NCBI RefSeq assembly: GCF_040546595.1 | Contig: NZ_JBEPOB010000001.1 | Location: forward strand, 3,783,001 to 3,847,000 | Source: Bosea sp. OAE506 | GTDB taxonomy: Bacteria; Pseudomonadota; Alphaproteobacteria; Rhizobiales; Beijerinckiaceae | Reading direction: 5' to 3' | DNA length: 64,000 nt | Part shown: piece by piece, positions 16,113 to 24,498 of the stretch | Position numbering within the stretch: the stretch's first letter is position 1 | Layout: each line of letters starts with the position of its first letter | Translations under genes and position numbers: made by a program | Notes under the pieces: generated by a model | What the model was told of the DNA's origin: nothing | Seen by the model: the letters and a program-made list of their open reading frames with translations, nothing else | Database searches by the model: none

Positions 16113-16988
16113 TTGCTCACCCTCTTCATCCAGCAGGTGCTGAACGGGCTGCTCGACGGGGTCTATTACCTCCTGATCGCGCTCGGCTTGTCGCTGATCT
16201 TTTCGCTGGGCGGCATCGTCAATCTGGCGCATGGCGCCTTCTATGCGATCGGCGCCTATCTCACGATCGTGCTCGCGCCGCATATCGGCTTCGGCGGCGC
16301 CATGGTCGCCTCGCCCGTGCTGGTGGCGCTGATCGGCATCGTCGTCGAGCGCGGGCTGTTCCAGCGCTTCTATCGATCCGACCCGATCCTCTCGCTGCTG
16401 CTGACCTTCGGGCTCGCCATGGTGGCCGAGCAGTCGCTGCGCATGATCTTCGGCGCGCCCCCGCTGTCCTTCTCGATCCCGCCGGCGCTGCGCGGTCAGA
16501 TCTTCATCGGCGACTTCATCTACTCGCGCTACCGGGCGATGCTCCTCCTGATCGCGGCCGGCTGCGTGCTGGGCCTCTGGTTCCTGCTGCAGCGCACCGC
16601 GTTTGGCCGCGTCGTGCGTGCCGGCGTGCAGAATCCCGACATGGTCGGCGCGCTTGGCATCTCGCTGCAGCCCTACATGGTCGCGGTCGCCGGGATCGGC
16701 ATCGGGCTGGCTGGGCTGGCCGGCGTGCTGCTGGCGCCGATCTATTCGATCCATCCCGCCATGGGGCAGGAGATCATCACGCCGGCCTTCGTCGTCGTCG
16801 TCATCGGCGGCCTGGGCTCGTTCTGGGGCGTGGTGGTGGCCGCGCTGATGGTCGGGCTGGTGAAGGGCATCACGATCGGGCTGGGCTACACGCAATGGTC
16901 CACCGCCGTGATCTACCTGATGATGCTGCTCGTCCTGCTGTTCCGGCCCCGCGGCCTGTTCGGCGAACGCATCCAGCGTTTCGAGTGA
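16113..16988 (+). CDS. Branched-chain amino acid-type ABC transporter permease (LivH)
   Basis: This 291-residue membrane permease begins at TTG: LTLFIQQVLNGLLDGVYYLL matches the conserved LivH N-terminus. It continues with LGLSLIFSLGGIVNLAHGAF, the signature stretch of LivH, and about eight hydrophobic segments. Its C-terminal part LLFRPRGLFGERI is also typical. The next gene starts eight bases after the stop. It pairs with the LivM part of the fused protein downstream. Confidence 0.92.
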   Translation: MLTLFIQQVLNGLLDGVYYLLIALGLSLIFSLGGIVNLAHGAFYAIGAYLTIVLAPHIGFGGAMVASPVLVALIGIVVERGLFQRFYRSDPILSLLLTFGLAMVAEQSLRMIFGAPPLSFSIPPALRGQIFIGDFIYSRYRAMLLLIAAGCVLGLWFLLQRTAFGRVVRAGVQNPDMVGALGISLQPYMVAVAGIGIGLAGLAGVLLAPIYSIHPAMGQEIITPAFVVVVIGGLGSFWGVVVAALMVGLVKGITIGLGYTQWSTAVIYLMMLLVLLFRPRGLFGERIQRFE

Positions 16989-16995
16989 GGCCGCG

Positions 16996-19521
16996 ATGAC
17001 TCCCCTCCAGCGCGATCACGCGCCGCTCTTCATCGCCGCCGCCGGCCTCCTCGCTTTGCCCTTCCTGATGCAGGTCATTGGGCTCGGCACGACGTCGGCG
17101 ACCGAGATCGTCGTCTTCGCCATCGCCTGCATGGCACTGAACATCCTCGTCGGCACCACAGGCCTGGTCTCCTTCGGCCATGGCGCCTGGTTCGGGCTCG
17201 CCGCCTATGCCGCCGGACTGATCCAGCGCAACTGGCTGCCGGGGCAGTTTGCCCTGCCCATTCTTCTGTCCGTCGTCTTCGTCGGGCTGATCGCCTTTGC
17301 CTTCGGGGCGCTGATTCTGCGGCGCAAGGGCGTCTATTTCTCCCTGCTGACGCTGGCGCTGGCGGCGATGACCTATTCGGTCGCCTTCCGCTGGACGGCG
17401 GTGACCGGCGGCGAGGACGGGCTCGGCGGCATCAAGCGGCCGCTCTTCCTCGGCATCGACTTCGAGGATGCCTCGCGCTTTTACATCCTCGTCGCGCTGA
17501 TCGGCATGGCGGTGGTCTATGGGCTCTGGCGCTTCCATCGCTCGCCCGTCGGCACCGTGCTGGTGGCGATCCGCGAGAACGAGCAGCGGGCTCGTTTCCT
17601 CGGCTATGCCACCGACCGCTACAAGCTGATCGCGTTCACGCTGTCGGCGGCGCTGACCGGGCTGGCCGGCTCGCTCCTGCTGTTCAACAACCGCATGACC
17701 TCGGCCGAGCCGATCTCGGTCGCTTTCTCCGGCGAATTGCTGGCGATGGTCGTGATCGGCGGCATGCGCTCCTTCCTGGGGCCGGCGCTCGGCGCGCTGT
17801 TCTTCGTGATCTTCCGCGACTACCTCTCCAGCATCACGCCGAATTGGCTGTTCTGGTTCGGCCTGCTCTTTGTCGGCTTCATCGTGTTCTCGCCGACCGG
17901 CATCGTCGGCTTTGGCGAGCGCCTCCTGCGGCCCTTCCGCAAGTCGGTCGTGGGCGATGCGGCGATGTCGGAGCGCAAGGCCGGCTCGGTGACGCTGCCG
18001 GCCTTCATGAAACCCAGCGATCCGATCGACGGGCCGATCCTGACCGCGCGGGGGCTCGCCAAGAGCTTCGGCGGCATCAAGGCGGTCGAAGGCGTCGACA
18101 TCACCATGGCCGACCGGCGGCTGCATGCGCTGATCGGCCCCAACGGCGCCGGCAAGACCACGGCCTTCAACCTGATCTCCGGCTTGTTTCCGCCCGATCG
18201 CGGCGAGGTGAAGCTGCGCGAGCGCTCGATCGGCGGGATGTCGCCCGAGGCGATCACGCAGGCCGGCATCGGGCGCGCCTTCCAGATCACCAACCTGTTC
18301 CCGACGCTGTCGGTCGAGGAGAATGTGCGGCTCGCCGTTCAGGCCCGCGCCAGCGCTCGCTTCGGCTTCTGGCGGCCGGCCGGCGCGCTCGACGAGGTCA
18401 ACGCCCAGACGACCACCGTGATCGACACGATGGGCCTGCGCGGCATCGAGACGGCGGAGGCCGGATCGCTGAGCTATGGCGGCCAGCGCCTGCTCGACAT
18501 GAGTCTGGCGCTCGCCACGAAGCCGCGCGTGCTGCTGCTCGACGAGCCGCTGGCGGGCCTGGCGGCGGCTGAGCGCGAGCGCGTCGGCAATCTGATCAAG
18601 TCGATCTCGACCGACCTGCCGGTGCTCTTGGTCGAGCACGACATCGATCGCGTCTTCGCCATCGCCGACCATGTCACCGTGATGAACGAGGGCTCGGTGC
18701 TGGTCGACGGCACGGTCGAGGATGCGCGCTCCTCGCCGCGCGTGCAGGAGATCTATATCGGCTCAGGCGCGCATGCGCTGGCCGAGAAGCCGCGCCAGAG
18801 CGCAGCGCGATCGGGCGTCCTGCTCGGCCTCGACAAGGTCGACACCTTCTACGGCAAGAGCCACATCCTGCGGCAGGTCTCGCTCGACGTGCATGAGAAC
18901 GAGATCGTCGCGCTGCTCGGCCGCAACGGCGCCGGCAAGTCGACCTTGCTGAAGACCATCACCGGCATCGCCCCGCCCGCGAGCGGCACGATCACGCTGG
19001 CGGGCCAGGACATCGCCGGGCAGCCGCCCGCCGCGATCGCGCGCGCCGGCATCGCCTATGTGCCGCAGGGCCGCGGGCTTTTCGCCGGCATGAGCGTCAA
19101 GGACAATATGGAGCTCGGCCGGCTCAAGCGGGTCACCGGCAACGGCACGCATTGGGACGATGACAAGATCTTCGCCTTCTTCCCGCGCATCAAGCAGCGC
19201 TGGCATTCGCCGGCCGACTATCTGTCGGGTGGCGAGCAGCAGATGGTGGCGGTGGCGCGCGCGCTCTCGGGCGACACCCGCGTGCTGCTGCTCGATGAGC
19301 CCTTCGAGGGGCTGGCGCCGGCCGTCGTCGAGGAGCTGTTCGAGGCCTTCGACAAGCTCCGCCAGGAGATCGGCATCGTCATCGTCGACCACCATCTCGA
19401 CCTCGCGCTGGCGCTCTCGGACCGCACCGTCGTGCTGGAGCGCGGCAGCGTCGTCCATACCGGCCCCTCACGGGCGCTGAGCCAAGATCTCGCGCTCCGG
19501 CGGCAGGTGTTGTGGCTGTGA
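16996..19521 (+). CDS. Fused LivM permease - LivG ATPase - LivF ATPase
   Basis: This 841-residue protein carries three transporter subunits. Residues ~1-325 are a LivM-type permease (MALNILVGTTGLVSFGHGAW, ending FSPTGIVGFGERLLRPF). Residues ~340-585 are a LivG-type ATPase with GPNGAGKTT, the modified signature LSYGGQR, and VLLLDEPLAGL. Residues ~605-841 are a LivF-type ATPase with GRNGAGKST, LSGGEQQM and VLLLDEPFEGL. These are normally two or three separate genes. No internal stop or obvious restart is seen, so a single polypeptide is expected, fixing one LivG, one LivF and one LivM per chain. Confidence 0.93.
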   Translation: MTPLQRDHAPLFIAAAGLLALPFLMQVIGLGTTSATEIVVFAIACMALNILVGTTGLVSFGHGAWFGLAAYAAGLIQRNWLPGQFALPILLSVVFVGLIAFAFGALILRRKGVYFSLLTLALAAMTYSVAFRWTAVTGGEDGLGGIKRPLFLGIDFEDASRFYILVALIGMAVVYGLWRFHRSPVGTVLVAIRENEQRARFLGYATDRYKLIAFTLSAALTGLAGSLLLFNNRMTSAEPISVAFSGELLAMVVIGGMRSFLGPALGALFFVIFRDYLSSITPNWLFWFGLLFVGFIVFSPTGIVGFGERLLRPFRKSVVGDAAMSERKAGSVTLPAFMKPSDPIDGPILTARGLAKSFGGIKAVEGVDITMADRRLHALIGPNGAGKTTAFNLISGLFPPDRGEVKLRERSIGGMSPEAITQAGIGRAFQITNLFPTLSVEENVRLAVQARASARFGFWRPAGALDEVNAQTTTVIDTMGLRGIETAEAGSLSYGGQRLLDMSLALATKPRVLLLDEPLAGLAAAERERVGNLIKSISTDLPVLLVEHDIDRVFAIADHVTVMNEGSVLVDGTVEDARSSPRVQEIYIGSGAHALAEKPRQSAARSGVLLGLDKVDTFYGKSHILRQVSLDVHENEIVALLGRNGAGKSTLLKTITGIAPPASGTITLAGQDIAGQPPAAIARAGIAYVPQGRGLFAGMSVKDNMELGRLKRVTGNGTHWDDDKIFAFFPRIKQRWHSPADYLSGGEQQMVAVARALSGDTRVLLLDEPFEGLAPAVVEELFEAFDKLRQEIGIVIVDHHLDLALALSDRTVVLERGSVVHTGPSRALSQDLALRRQVLWL

Positions 19522-19546
19522 TGGTTGTCCGCCTGCCGAACCCTTC

Positions 19547-19643
19547 CGTCATGCACGGGCTCGACCCGAGCATCTCGTCCAGAAGAGCCTCTTGCTTCAC
19601 GAGATTCTCGGGTCTGCGCTTCGCTCCGCCCGAGAATGACGAA
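19547..19643 (-). repeat. RIME-like dispersed intergenic repeat, copy 2 (inverted)
   Basis: Read on the minus strand this begins TTCGTCATTCTCGGGC and ends with GGGTCGAGCCCGTGCATGACG, matching the copy at 15965-16060 over its length with scattered differences, mostly in loops. The two copies face each other across the liv membrane genes. Here it fills the gap between the fused Liv gene and the dehydrogenase gene. Confidence 0.75.
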
Positions 19644-19684
19644 CCTTCTTCGCTTCGCGACGCCCCCCTTCGGAATCATTTCCC

Positions 19685-20626
19685 ATGACCCACATCGCCA
19701 TCGTCGGCTCGGGCCTGATCGGCCGCGCCTGGGCCACCGTCTTCGCCAGCCATGGCTGTGCTGTCGCGCTGCATGACGTCGCGCCCGGCGCGGCGGAGGC
19801 GGCGCGCGCCCATATCGGCACCAATCTCGAGGAGCTCGCGGGCCATGGGCTGGTCGCCGACCCCAAGGGATCGCTGGCCCGCATCCGCGTCGCCAGCGAC
19901 CTCGCCGATGTCCTGACCGGCGCCGACCTCGTGCAGGAGAACGGGCCGGAAACCGTCGCGGCCAAGCAGCAGCTCTTCGCCGAGATGGACGCGCTCTGTC
20001 CGCCCTCGACGATCCTGGCGTCCTCGACCTCCTTCATCATGGCCTCGGTGTTCAGCGAGACCCTGGCGGGCCGGGCGCGCTGCCTCGTCGCGCATCCGGT
20101 CAACCCGCCCCATCTCGTGCCGATCGTCGAGCTGGCGCCGGCGCCCTGGACCGATCCGGCTATGGTCGAGCGGGCCAAAGCGATCTACGAGCAGGCCGGC
20201 CAGGTGCCGATCGTGCTGCGCAAGGAAAAGCCCGGCTTCGTGCTGAACCGCCTGCAGGCCGTGCTGCTGGCCGAGGCCTTCCGCATCGTCGGCGAGGGTG
20301 TCGCCAGCGCCGAGGATGTCGACAAGACGATCCGCGACGGCCTGGGTCTGCGCTGGTCCTTCATGGGGCCGTTCGAGACGATCGAACTCAACGCGCCTGG
20401 CGGCATCCCCGATTACTGCGCGCGCTATTCCGCCTCGCTCGACCGCATGGTGAAGTCCTCTGAGGGGCTCGGCAATCCGTTCGACGCTGCGACGGTCGAG
20501 ACCGTAATGAGCGAATGGCGCGGCGCCCAGTCGCCCGATCGCGTCAAGCGCCTGAGCGACTGGCGCGACACGCGGCTGGCCGCGCTGCAGGCGCATAAGC
20601 GCGCTTCGGGTGCCAAGCCGGACTGA
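19685..20626 (+). CDS. 3-hydroxyacyl-CoA dehydrogenase family, lambda-crystallin/L-gulonate 3-dehydrogenase-like
   Basis: This is a 313-residue NAD-dependent dehydrogenase. The Rossmann motif GSGLIGRAW sits near residue 8, QENGPE near 83, and SSTSF near 117. VAHPVNPPHLVPIVEL, VLRKEKPGFVLNRLQAVL and DGLGLRWSFMGPFETIELN closely resemble lambda-crystallin (CRYL1), an L-gulonate 3-dehydrogenase, more than fatty-acid enzymes. It would oxidise a free 3-hydroxy acid to a 3-keto acid. The following BKACE gene, 46 bases downstream, would then cleave that product. L-carnitine dehydrogenase activity is an alternative. Confidence 0.87.
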   Translation: MTHIAIVGSGLIGRAWATVFASHGCAVALHDVAPGAAEAARAHIGTNLEELAGHGLVADPKGSLARIRVASDLADVLTGADLVQENGPETVAAKQQLFAEMDALCPPSTILASSTSFIMASVFSETLAGRARCLVAHPVNPPHLVPIVELAPAPWTDPAMVERAKAIYEQAGQVPIVLRKEKPGFVLNRLQAVLLAEAFRIVGEGVASAEDVDKTIRDGLGLRWSFMGPFETIELNAPGGIPDYCARYSASLDRMVKSSEGLGNPFDAATVETVMSEWRGAQSPDRVKRLSDWRDTRLAALQAHKRASGAKPD

Positions 20627-20672
20627 CGCCGGCCCTTCGAACCGCCATCAAGCCTGAAAGGACACCTCCGCC

Positions 20673-21605
20673 ATGGCCAAGAACCGCAAAGTCATCATCA
20701 CCTGCGCGGTCACCGGCGCGATCCATACGCCTTCGATGTCGCCGCATCTGCCGGTGACGCCGGACGAGATCATCGAGGCCGCCGTCGGGGCGGCGGAGGC
20801 GGGTGCGGCGCTGGTGCATGTCCATGCCCGGAACCCGGTCACCGGCCAGCCCGACCAGTCGCCCGAGGCCTTTGAGCCCTTCCTGAAGGTGATCAAGCAG
20901 CGCTCGGACTGCGTGATCAACATCACCACCGGCGGCGCCCCGACGATGGGCGTCGAGGAGCGGCTCGGCCCCTGCGCGCATTTCAAGCCCGAGGTCGCCT
21001 CGCTCAACATGGGCTCGATGAATTTCGGGCTCTACCCGATGCTGGCCCGGTTCAAGGACTTCAAGCACGATTGGGAGAGGCCCTATCTCGAAGGCTCGAA
21101 GGACCGGATCTTCAAGAATACCTTCCAGGACATCGAGAACATCCTGACCACCTGCGCGGAGAACAACACCCGTTTCGAGATCGAGTGCTACGACATCGGC
21201 CATCTCTACACGCTGGCCCATTTCGTCGATCGCGGGCTGGTGAAGCCGCCCTTCTTCGTGCAGTCGGTCTTCGGCATTCTCGGCGGCATCGGGCCCCATC
21301 CCGAGGATGTCGTCCATATGAAGCGCACGGCCGACCGGCTGTTCGGCGACCAGTATCACTGGTCCGTGCTCGGCGCGGGCCGTCACCAGCTGCCGATCGC
21401 CGCCATGTCGGTCGCCATGGGCGCCAATCTGCGCGTTGGCCTGGAGGATTCGCTCTGGCTCGGGCCGGGGCAGTTCGCCAAGTCGAACGCCGACCAGGTC
21501 CGGGCGGCCCGCATGATCATCGAGGGACTCGGGCTCGATGTGGCGACCCCGGCCGATGCGCGGGAGATGCTGCAGCTCAAGGGGGCCGACAAGGTCAATT
21601 TCTAG
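20673..21605 (+). CDS. Beta-keto acid cleavage enzyme (BKACE, DUF849 family)
   Basis: This is a 310-residue TIM-barrel enzyme. Zn ligands are seen in LVHVHARNP (His pair near 46-48), and the C-terminal GLEDSLWLGPGQFAKSN carries the conserved Glu. NITTGGAPTMGVEERL is also a family motif. BKACE enzymes condense a beta-keto acid with acetyl-CoA and release acetoacetate plus a CoA thioester; known substrates include 3-keto-5-aminohexanoate and dehydrocarnitine. The preceding 3-hydroxyacid dehydrogenase would supply the keto acid. The ligand of the upstream Liv transporter is therefore plausibly a 3-hydroxy acid or a precursor of one. Confidence 0.92.
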   Translation: MAKNRKVIITCAVTGAIHTPSMSPHLPVTPDEIIEAAVGAAEAGAALVHVHARNPVTGQPDQSPEAFEPFLKVIKQRSDCVINITTGGAPTMGVEERLGPCAHFKPEVASLNMGSMNFGLYPMLARFKDFKHDWERPYLEGSKDRIFKNTFQDIENILTTCAENNTRFEIECYDIGHLYTLAHFVDRGLVKPPFFVQSVFGILGGIGPHPEDVVHMKRTADRLFGDQYHWSVLGAGRHQLPIAAMSVAMGANLRVGLEDSLWLGPGQFAKSNADQVRAARMIIEGLGLDVATPADAREMLQLKGADKVNF

Positions 21606-21652
21606 CGCCGACCGGGTTGTCACGGAACCACCGCGGCGGCCCGGGATGCCGC

Positions 21653-21678
21653 ACGACGGGCTCTTTCGAGCCCGTCGT
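21653..21678 (+). terminator. Hairpin terminator candidate after the BKACE gene
   Basis: ACGACGGGCTC and GAGCCCGTCGT form a perfect 11-bp stem with a TTTC loop, 48 bases after the stop. There is no T-tract, so termination may be Rho-assisted or the structure may only protect the 3' end. Confidence 0.55.
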
Positions 21679-21856
21679 CGGAGGGTGGCCCTGACTCGGG
21701 CCTGTGGCCTGTCCGGTCATCGTCAGCATTTGAGAACGGACCGGAGCGAGGCGTCCGGCTGCCGATCGGTATTCTGTGTGCATCCAGAATGCGAGGCCCC
21801 GCGTAACCGCATTGAGAGCTTTTGGAATTTGCGCAGCACTTTTCGTGCGGCGGATT

Positions 21857-21870
21857 TTATCTTGAGATAA
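21857..21870. promoter_or_regulatory. AT-rich palindrome upstream of the ferritin-like genes
   Basis: TTATCTTGAGATAA is a perfect 6-2-6 palindrome within the AT-rich stretch, about 100 bases before the first ferritin-like start and 45 bases before the GGAAC element. It could be a repressor or activator site; the protein is unknown. Confidence 0.45.
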
Positions 21871-21914
21871 CAAGATTAGATCGCGACAATATTCGTTCTT
21901 TGTTATTAAATATT

Positions 21915-21939
21915 GGAACGTTTTATTCGATCAATTGTT
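21915..21939 (+). promoter_or_regulatory. Candidate EcfG-type (general stress) promoter
   Basis: GGAAC at 21915-21919 is followed after 16 bases by TGTT at 21936-21939, close to the alphaproteobacterial EcfG consensus GGAAC-N16/17-CGTT (one mismatch in the -10). It lies 34 bases before the ferritin-like gene start. A general stress promoter would suit iron-handling proteins. Confidence 0.5.
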
Positions 21940-21973
21940 GAGCTCATCGATATCCCAACCATGGAGATAGACG

Positions 21974-22672
21974 ATGACTGTTCAACAGATCACTTCCCTT
22001 GCGAAGGATAGGCCAGTCCAGGGGCGCCGCGCGTTCCTTCGCTGGTCGGGCGTCGCTGCCGCGGCCGCCGTCTCATTCGGGGTGGACGTGCCCAGCCTCA
22101 AGCTCGGCGAGGCCTTCGCCCAGTCCCGCGCCGTGGATCTCGGTGGCGGCGATCTGGGTGTCCTCAACTACGCCTATGCGCTGGAGCAACTGGAGGCGGC
22201 CTTCTACACGCAGGTCATCGCCAGCCCCTATGCAGGCATGACCGCCTACGAGCGCGCGCTGCTGACCGACATCCGCAATCATGAGATCTCGCATCGCGCG
22301 TTCTTCAAGAAGGCGCTCGGCGCGAACCGGATTCCGGACCTCGCCGTGAACTTCTCGGCGGTGAACTTCGGCGATCGGATGAGCGTCCTGAAGACGGCGA
22401 TGACCTTCGAGGACCTTGGCGTGTCGGCCTACAATGGCGGCGGCGCGGCGATCAGGACGCCCGCCTATCTCGCGGCTGCGGGCTCGATCGTCTCGGTCGA
22501 GGCCCGCCATGCCGCCACGGTTCGCGACATGCTGCGGCCCTTCACCGAATACTTCGCCGGGGACGACGTGATCTCGCGCGGCGGTGTCGACGTCTCCAAC
22601 CCGCCCTCGGCCGTCCTGCGCGCCGCAGGTCCGTTCATCGCCACGCCGGTCACCGCGTCGCAGCTCCCCTGA
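21974..22672 (+). CDS. Ferritin-like domain protein with Tat signal
   Basis: This is a 232-residue exported protein. QGRRAFLRWSG is a good twin-arginine motif, followed by an Ala-rich hydrophobic stretch and cleavage near EAFAQSR. The ferritin-like four-helix region has ALEQLEAAFY, the ExxH pair NHEISH and a second ExxH in VEARH, giving a plausible di-iron or metal site. Such periplasmic proteins (Ferritin_2/DUF4439-like) are common in rhizobia and linked to desiccation or oxidative stress, though their reaction is unproven. It forms an operon with a paralogue 40 bases downstream. Confidence 0.85.
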   Translation: MTVQQITSLAKDRPVQGRRAFLRWSGVAAAAAVSFGVDVPSLKLGEAFAQSRAVDLGGGDLGVLNYAYALEQLEAAFYTQVIASPYAGMTAYERALLTDIRNHEISHRAFFKKALGANRIPDLAVNFSAVNFGDRMSVLKTAMTFEDLGVSAYNGGGAAIRTPAYLAAAGSIVSVEARHAATVRDMLRPFTEYFAGDDVISRGGVDVSNPPSAVLRAAGPFIATPVTASQLP

Positions 22673-22712
22673 GCGCGATCTCGATCCGCATTCTCATCCG
22701 AAAGGCATCGAT

Positions 22713-23366
22713 ATGACCCATCAAACACTACTCTCCACGCTCGACCCCGATCTCGCGGGCGCCCTGGCGTCGCGACGGGACCTCTTCGTCTCGACCGCCA
22801 AACGGCTCGGCGCGGTCGCCTCGGCACCCGTCGTGCTGGCGGCGGTCTCCAGCCAGGCCTTCGGCCAGGGCATGCCCGCGCAGGTCGCCGCGGTCCTGAA
22901 CTTCGCGCTGACACTCGAATACCTCGAAGACGAATTCTACAGCGAAGGGCTGCGCGCTGGCGTCGTGCCGGATCGCTTCGGGGTGGTCTTTCGGCAGATC
23001 AGCTCGCATGAGGCCGCTCACGTCACCCTGCTGAGCTCGACGCTCGGCGCGGGCGCCGTGGCCAAGCCGCGGTTCGATTTCACGGCGGGCGGCAGGTACG
23101 CCAATGTCTTCCGCGATTTCAAGACGTTCGCCAGCGTGGCGCAGACCCTGGAGGACACCGGCGTCGCCGCCTATGCGGGCCAGGCTCCGGCACTGATGGG
23201 CGCGGACGCAGCCTTGACGACGGCGCTGCGCATCCACTCGGTCGAGGCGCGCCATGCCGCCGAGGTTCGGCTGGTTCGTGGGGTGAGGCCGTGGAAGGGC
23301 GCCACCGACAAGCCGATGACCAAGCAGCAGGTCCTGGCTGCCGTCAGCCCCTTCATCGACGCCTGA
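22713..23366 (+). CDS. Ferritin-like domain protein, paralogue of the upstream gene
   Basis: This 217-residue protein has the same plan as its neighbour. Its leader has a twin arginine (LASRRDLFVST) and a hydrophobic stretch ending near SSQAFGQG. Metal motifs are LTLEYLEDEFY, SSHEAAHV (ExxH) and SVEARHAAEV (ExxH). The ATG at 22713 is chosen because the leader starts there. The two proteins are diverged tandem duplicates and may act together in the periplasm. A strong hairpin follows the stop. Confidence 0.85.
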   Translation: MTHQTLLSTLDPDLAGALASRRDLFVSTAKRLGAVASAPVVLAAVSSQAFGQGMPAQVAAVLNFALTLEYLEDEFYSEGLRAGVVPDRFGVVFRQISSHEAAHVTLLSSTLGAGAVAKPRFDFTAGGRYANVFRDFKTFASVAQTLEDTGVAAYAGQAPALMGADAALTTALRIHSVEARHAAEVRLVRGVRPWKGATDKPMTKQQVLAAVSPFIDA

Positions 23367-23384
23367 TCGGCCATCTCCAAAACG

Positions 23385-23413
23385 GGCGCCATGTCAGATC
23401 CAGACATGGCGCC
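23385..23413 (+). terminator. Hairpin terminator after the ferritin-like operon
   Basis: GGCGCCATGTC and GACATGGCGCC form a perfect 11-bp stem with a 7-base loop, 18 bases after the stop. No T-run follows. Confidence 0.6.
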
Positions 23414-23470
23414 ACAAACATGAAGCGGGTTGAGGCGGCGTCACGGCCTTGTCCTCGGCCCAGCTCAGAC

Positions 23471-23490
23471 AGCGCCGCCGGAGCGGCGCT
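23471..23490 (-). terminator. Hairpin downstream of the DapA-like gene
   Basis: AGCGCCGC and GCGGCGCT pair perfectly around a 4-base loop. It lies 60 bases beyond the minus-strand stop at 23551, in the convergent gap with the ferritin-like operon, so it could end transcription from that side. Confidence 0.45.
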
Positions 23491-23550
23491 TCAAGCGTGT
23501 CGGTATCGCGCTGATGCGCTGCTGCGGGAGAGCGCCGCGCCCAGCGCTGA

Positions 23551-24469
23551 TCACTTGCCCCAGCGCAGCGCGAGCGGATCGAGTTCCCGCGCCAGTTCGA
23601 TCAGCCCCTCGCGGGTCTTGGGATGCAGCGGCGTCAGCGGATGGCGCACGGCTTCCGACTTGATGACGCCGCCCTCCTTCATCACCGCCTTGGCCGAGCG
23701 CAGGCCGCACTGGCGGTTCTCGTAGTTGATGATCGGCAGCACCTTCGCATAGAGCGCGGCGGCCTGCTTGCGGTCGCCCGCGGCATGGGCGGCCAGGATC
23801 GGCTTGATCAGATCGGGGATCATGGCGCTGGTCATCGTGCCGGTCGCGCCGGCGTCAAGATCGGCCATCAGCGTGATCGCCTCCTCGCCGTCGAAGGGGC
23901 CCACCACTGCATCGCCGCCAGCCTCGATCAGCGCACGCAGCTTGTTGGCCGTGCCGGGCACCTCGATCTTGAAGTAGCGGACGAGCGGCACCTCTTTCCG
24001 CCAACCGGATCATGAAGGGCACGGTCAGCGTCACGCCCGAGAGCGGCGCATCCTGCAGGATGATCGGGATGCCGCAAGCGTCGGCCACCTGCTTGAAATG
24101 CTCGACCATGCCCTGCTCGTCGGCCTTGAGGAGGGCACCGTGATAGGGCGGCATCATCATCAGCATCTTCGCGCCGGCATCGGCCGCGGCCTTGGCGCGC
24201 TGGGCGGCGATGCGGGTCGAGAAATGCGAGGTGGTGACGATGACCGGCACGCGCCCGGCGACCTGCTCCAGCGAGAGATGCATCACCTGCTCGCGCTCGG
24301 CGTCGGTGAGCAGGAACTGCTCGGAGAAGTTCGCGAGGATGCAGATGCCGTCGACGCCCTGATCGACCATCAGGTCCATGACGCGGCGGTTGCCGTCGAG
24401 ATCGACGTCGCCATTGTCGTGGAAGATGGTCGGCGCGATCGGCAGGATGCCCTTGTAGGGTTCGGTCAT
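23551..24469 (-). pseudogene. Dihydrodipicolinate synthase (DapA)-family gene with a frameshift
   Basis: The N-terminal part from 24469 reads GILPIAPTIFHDNGDVD and covers the DHDPS/NAL-family barrel to VPFMIRLAE. Homology then continues in another frame from about 23995 as EVPLVRYFKIEVPG (with a candidate Schiff-base Lys) to the stop at 23551. The join needs one base removed near the TTT at 23995-23997 (A-run on the coding strand): GAA-A-GAG becomes GAA-GAG, giving AEEVPLVRY. The total span of 919 bases is one more than a multiple of three, matching a ~305-residue enzyme. It is either a recent loss of function or a sequencing error. Intact members are aldolases or dehydratases on keto acids; it sits downstream of mazEF. 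Confidence 0.8.
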
Positions 24470-24498
24470 GTTGGTGGTCCTTCGTGGAGGCGGTGTGA

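Larger units (their letters stand above)
21606..21973. other. Non-coding region: terminator hairpin then AT-rich promoter region
   Basis: This 368-bp gap holds a hairpin at its start. From about 21830 to 21960 it has a strikingly AT-rich stretch compared with everything around it. That stretch contains a 14-bp palindrome and a GGAAC promoter-like element. I see no convincing gene; the short reading frames here lack family similarity. Confidence 0.7.

Noticed and set aside
16870..18672. Long minus-strand open frame opposite the LivMGF fusion
   Set aside because: No motif; the plus strand has Walker A/B and permease features.
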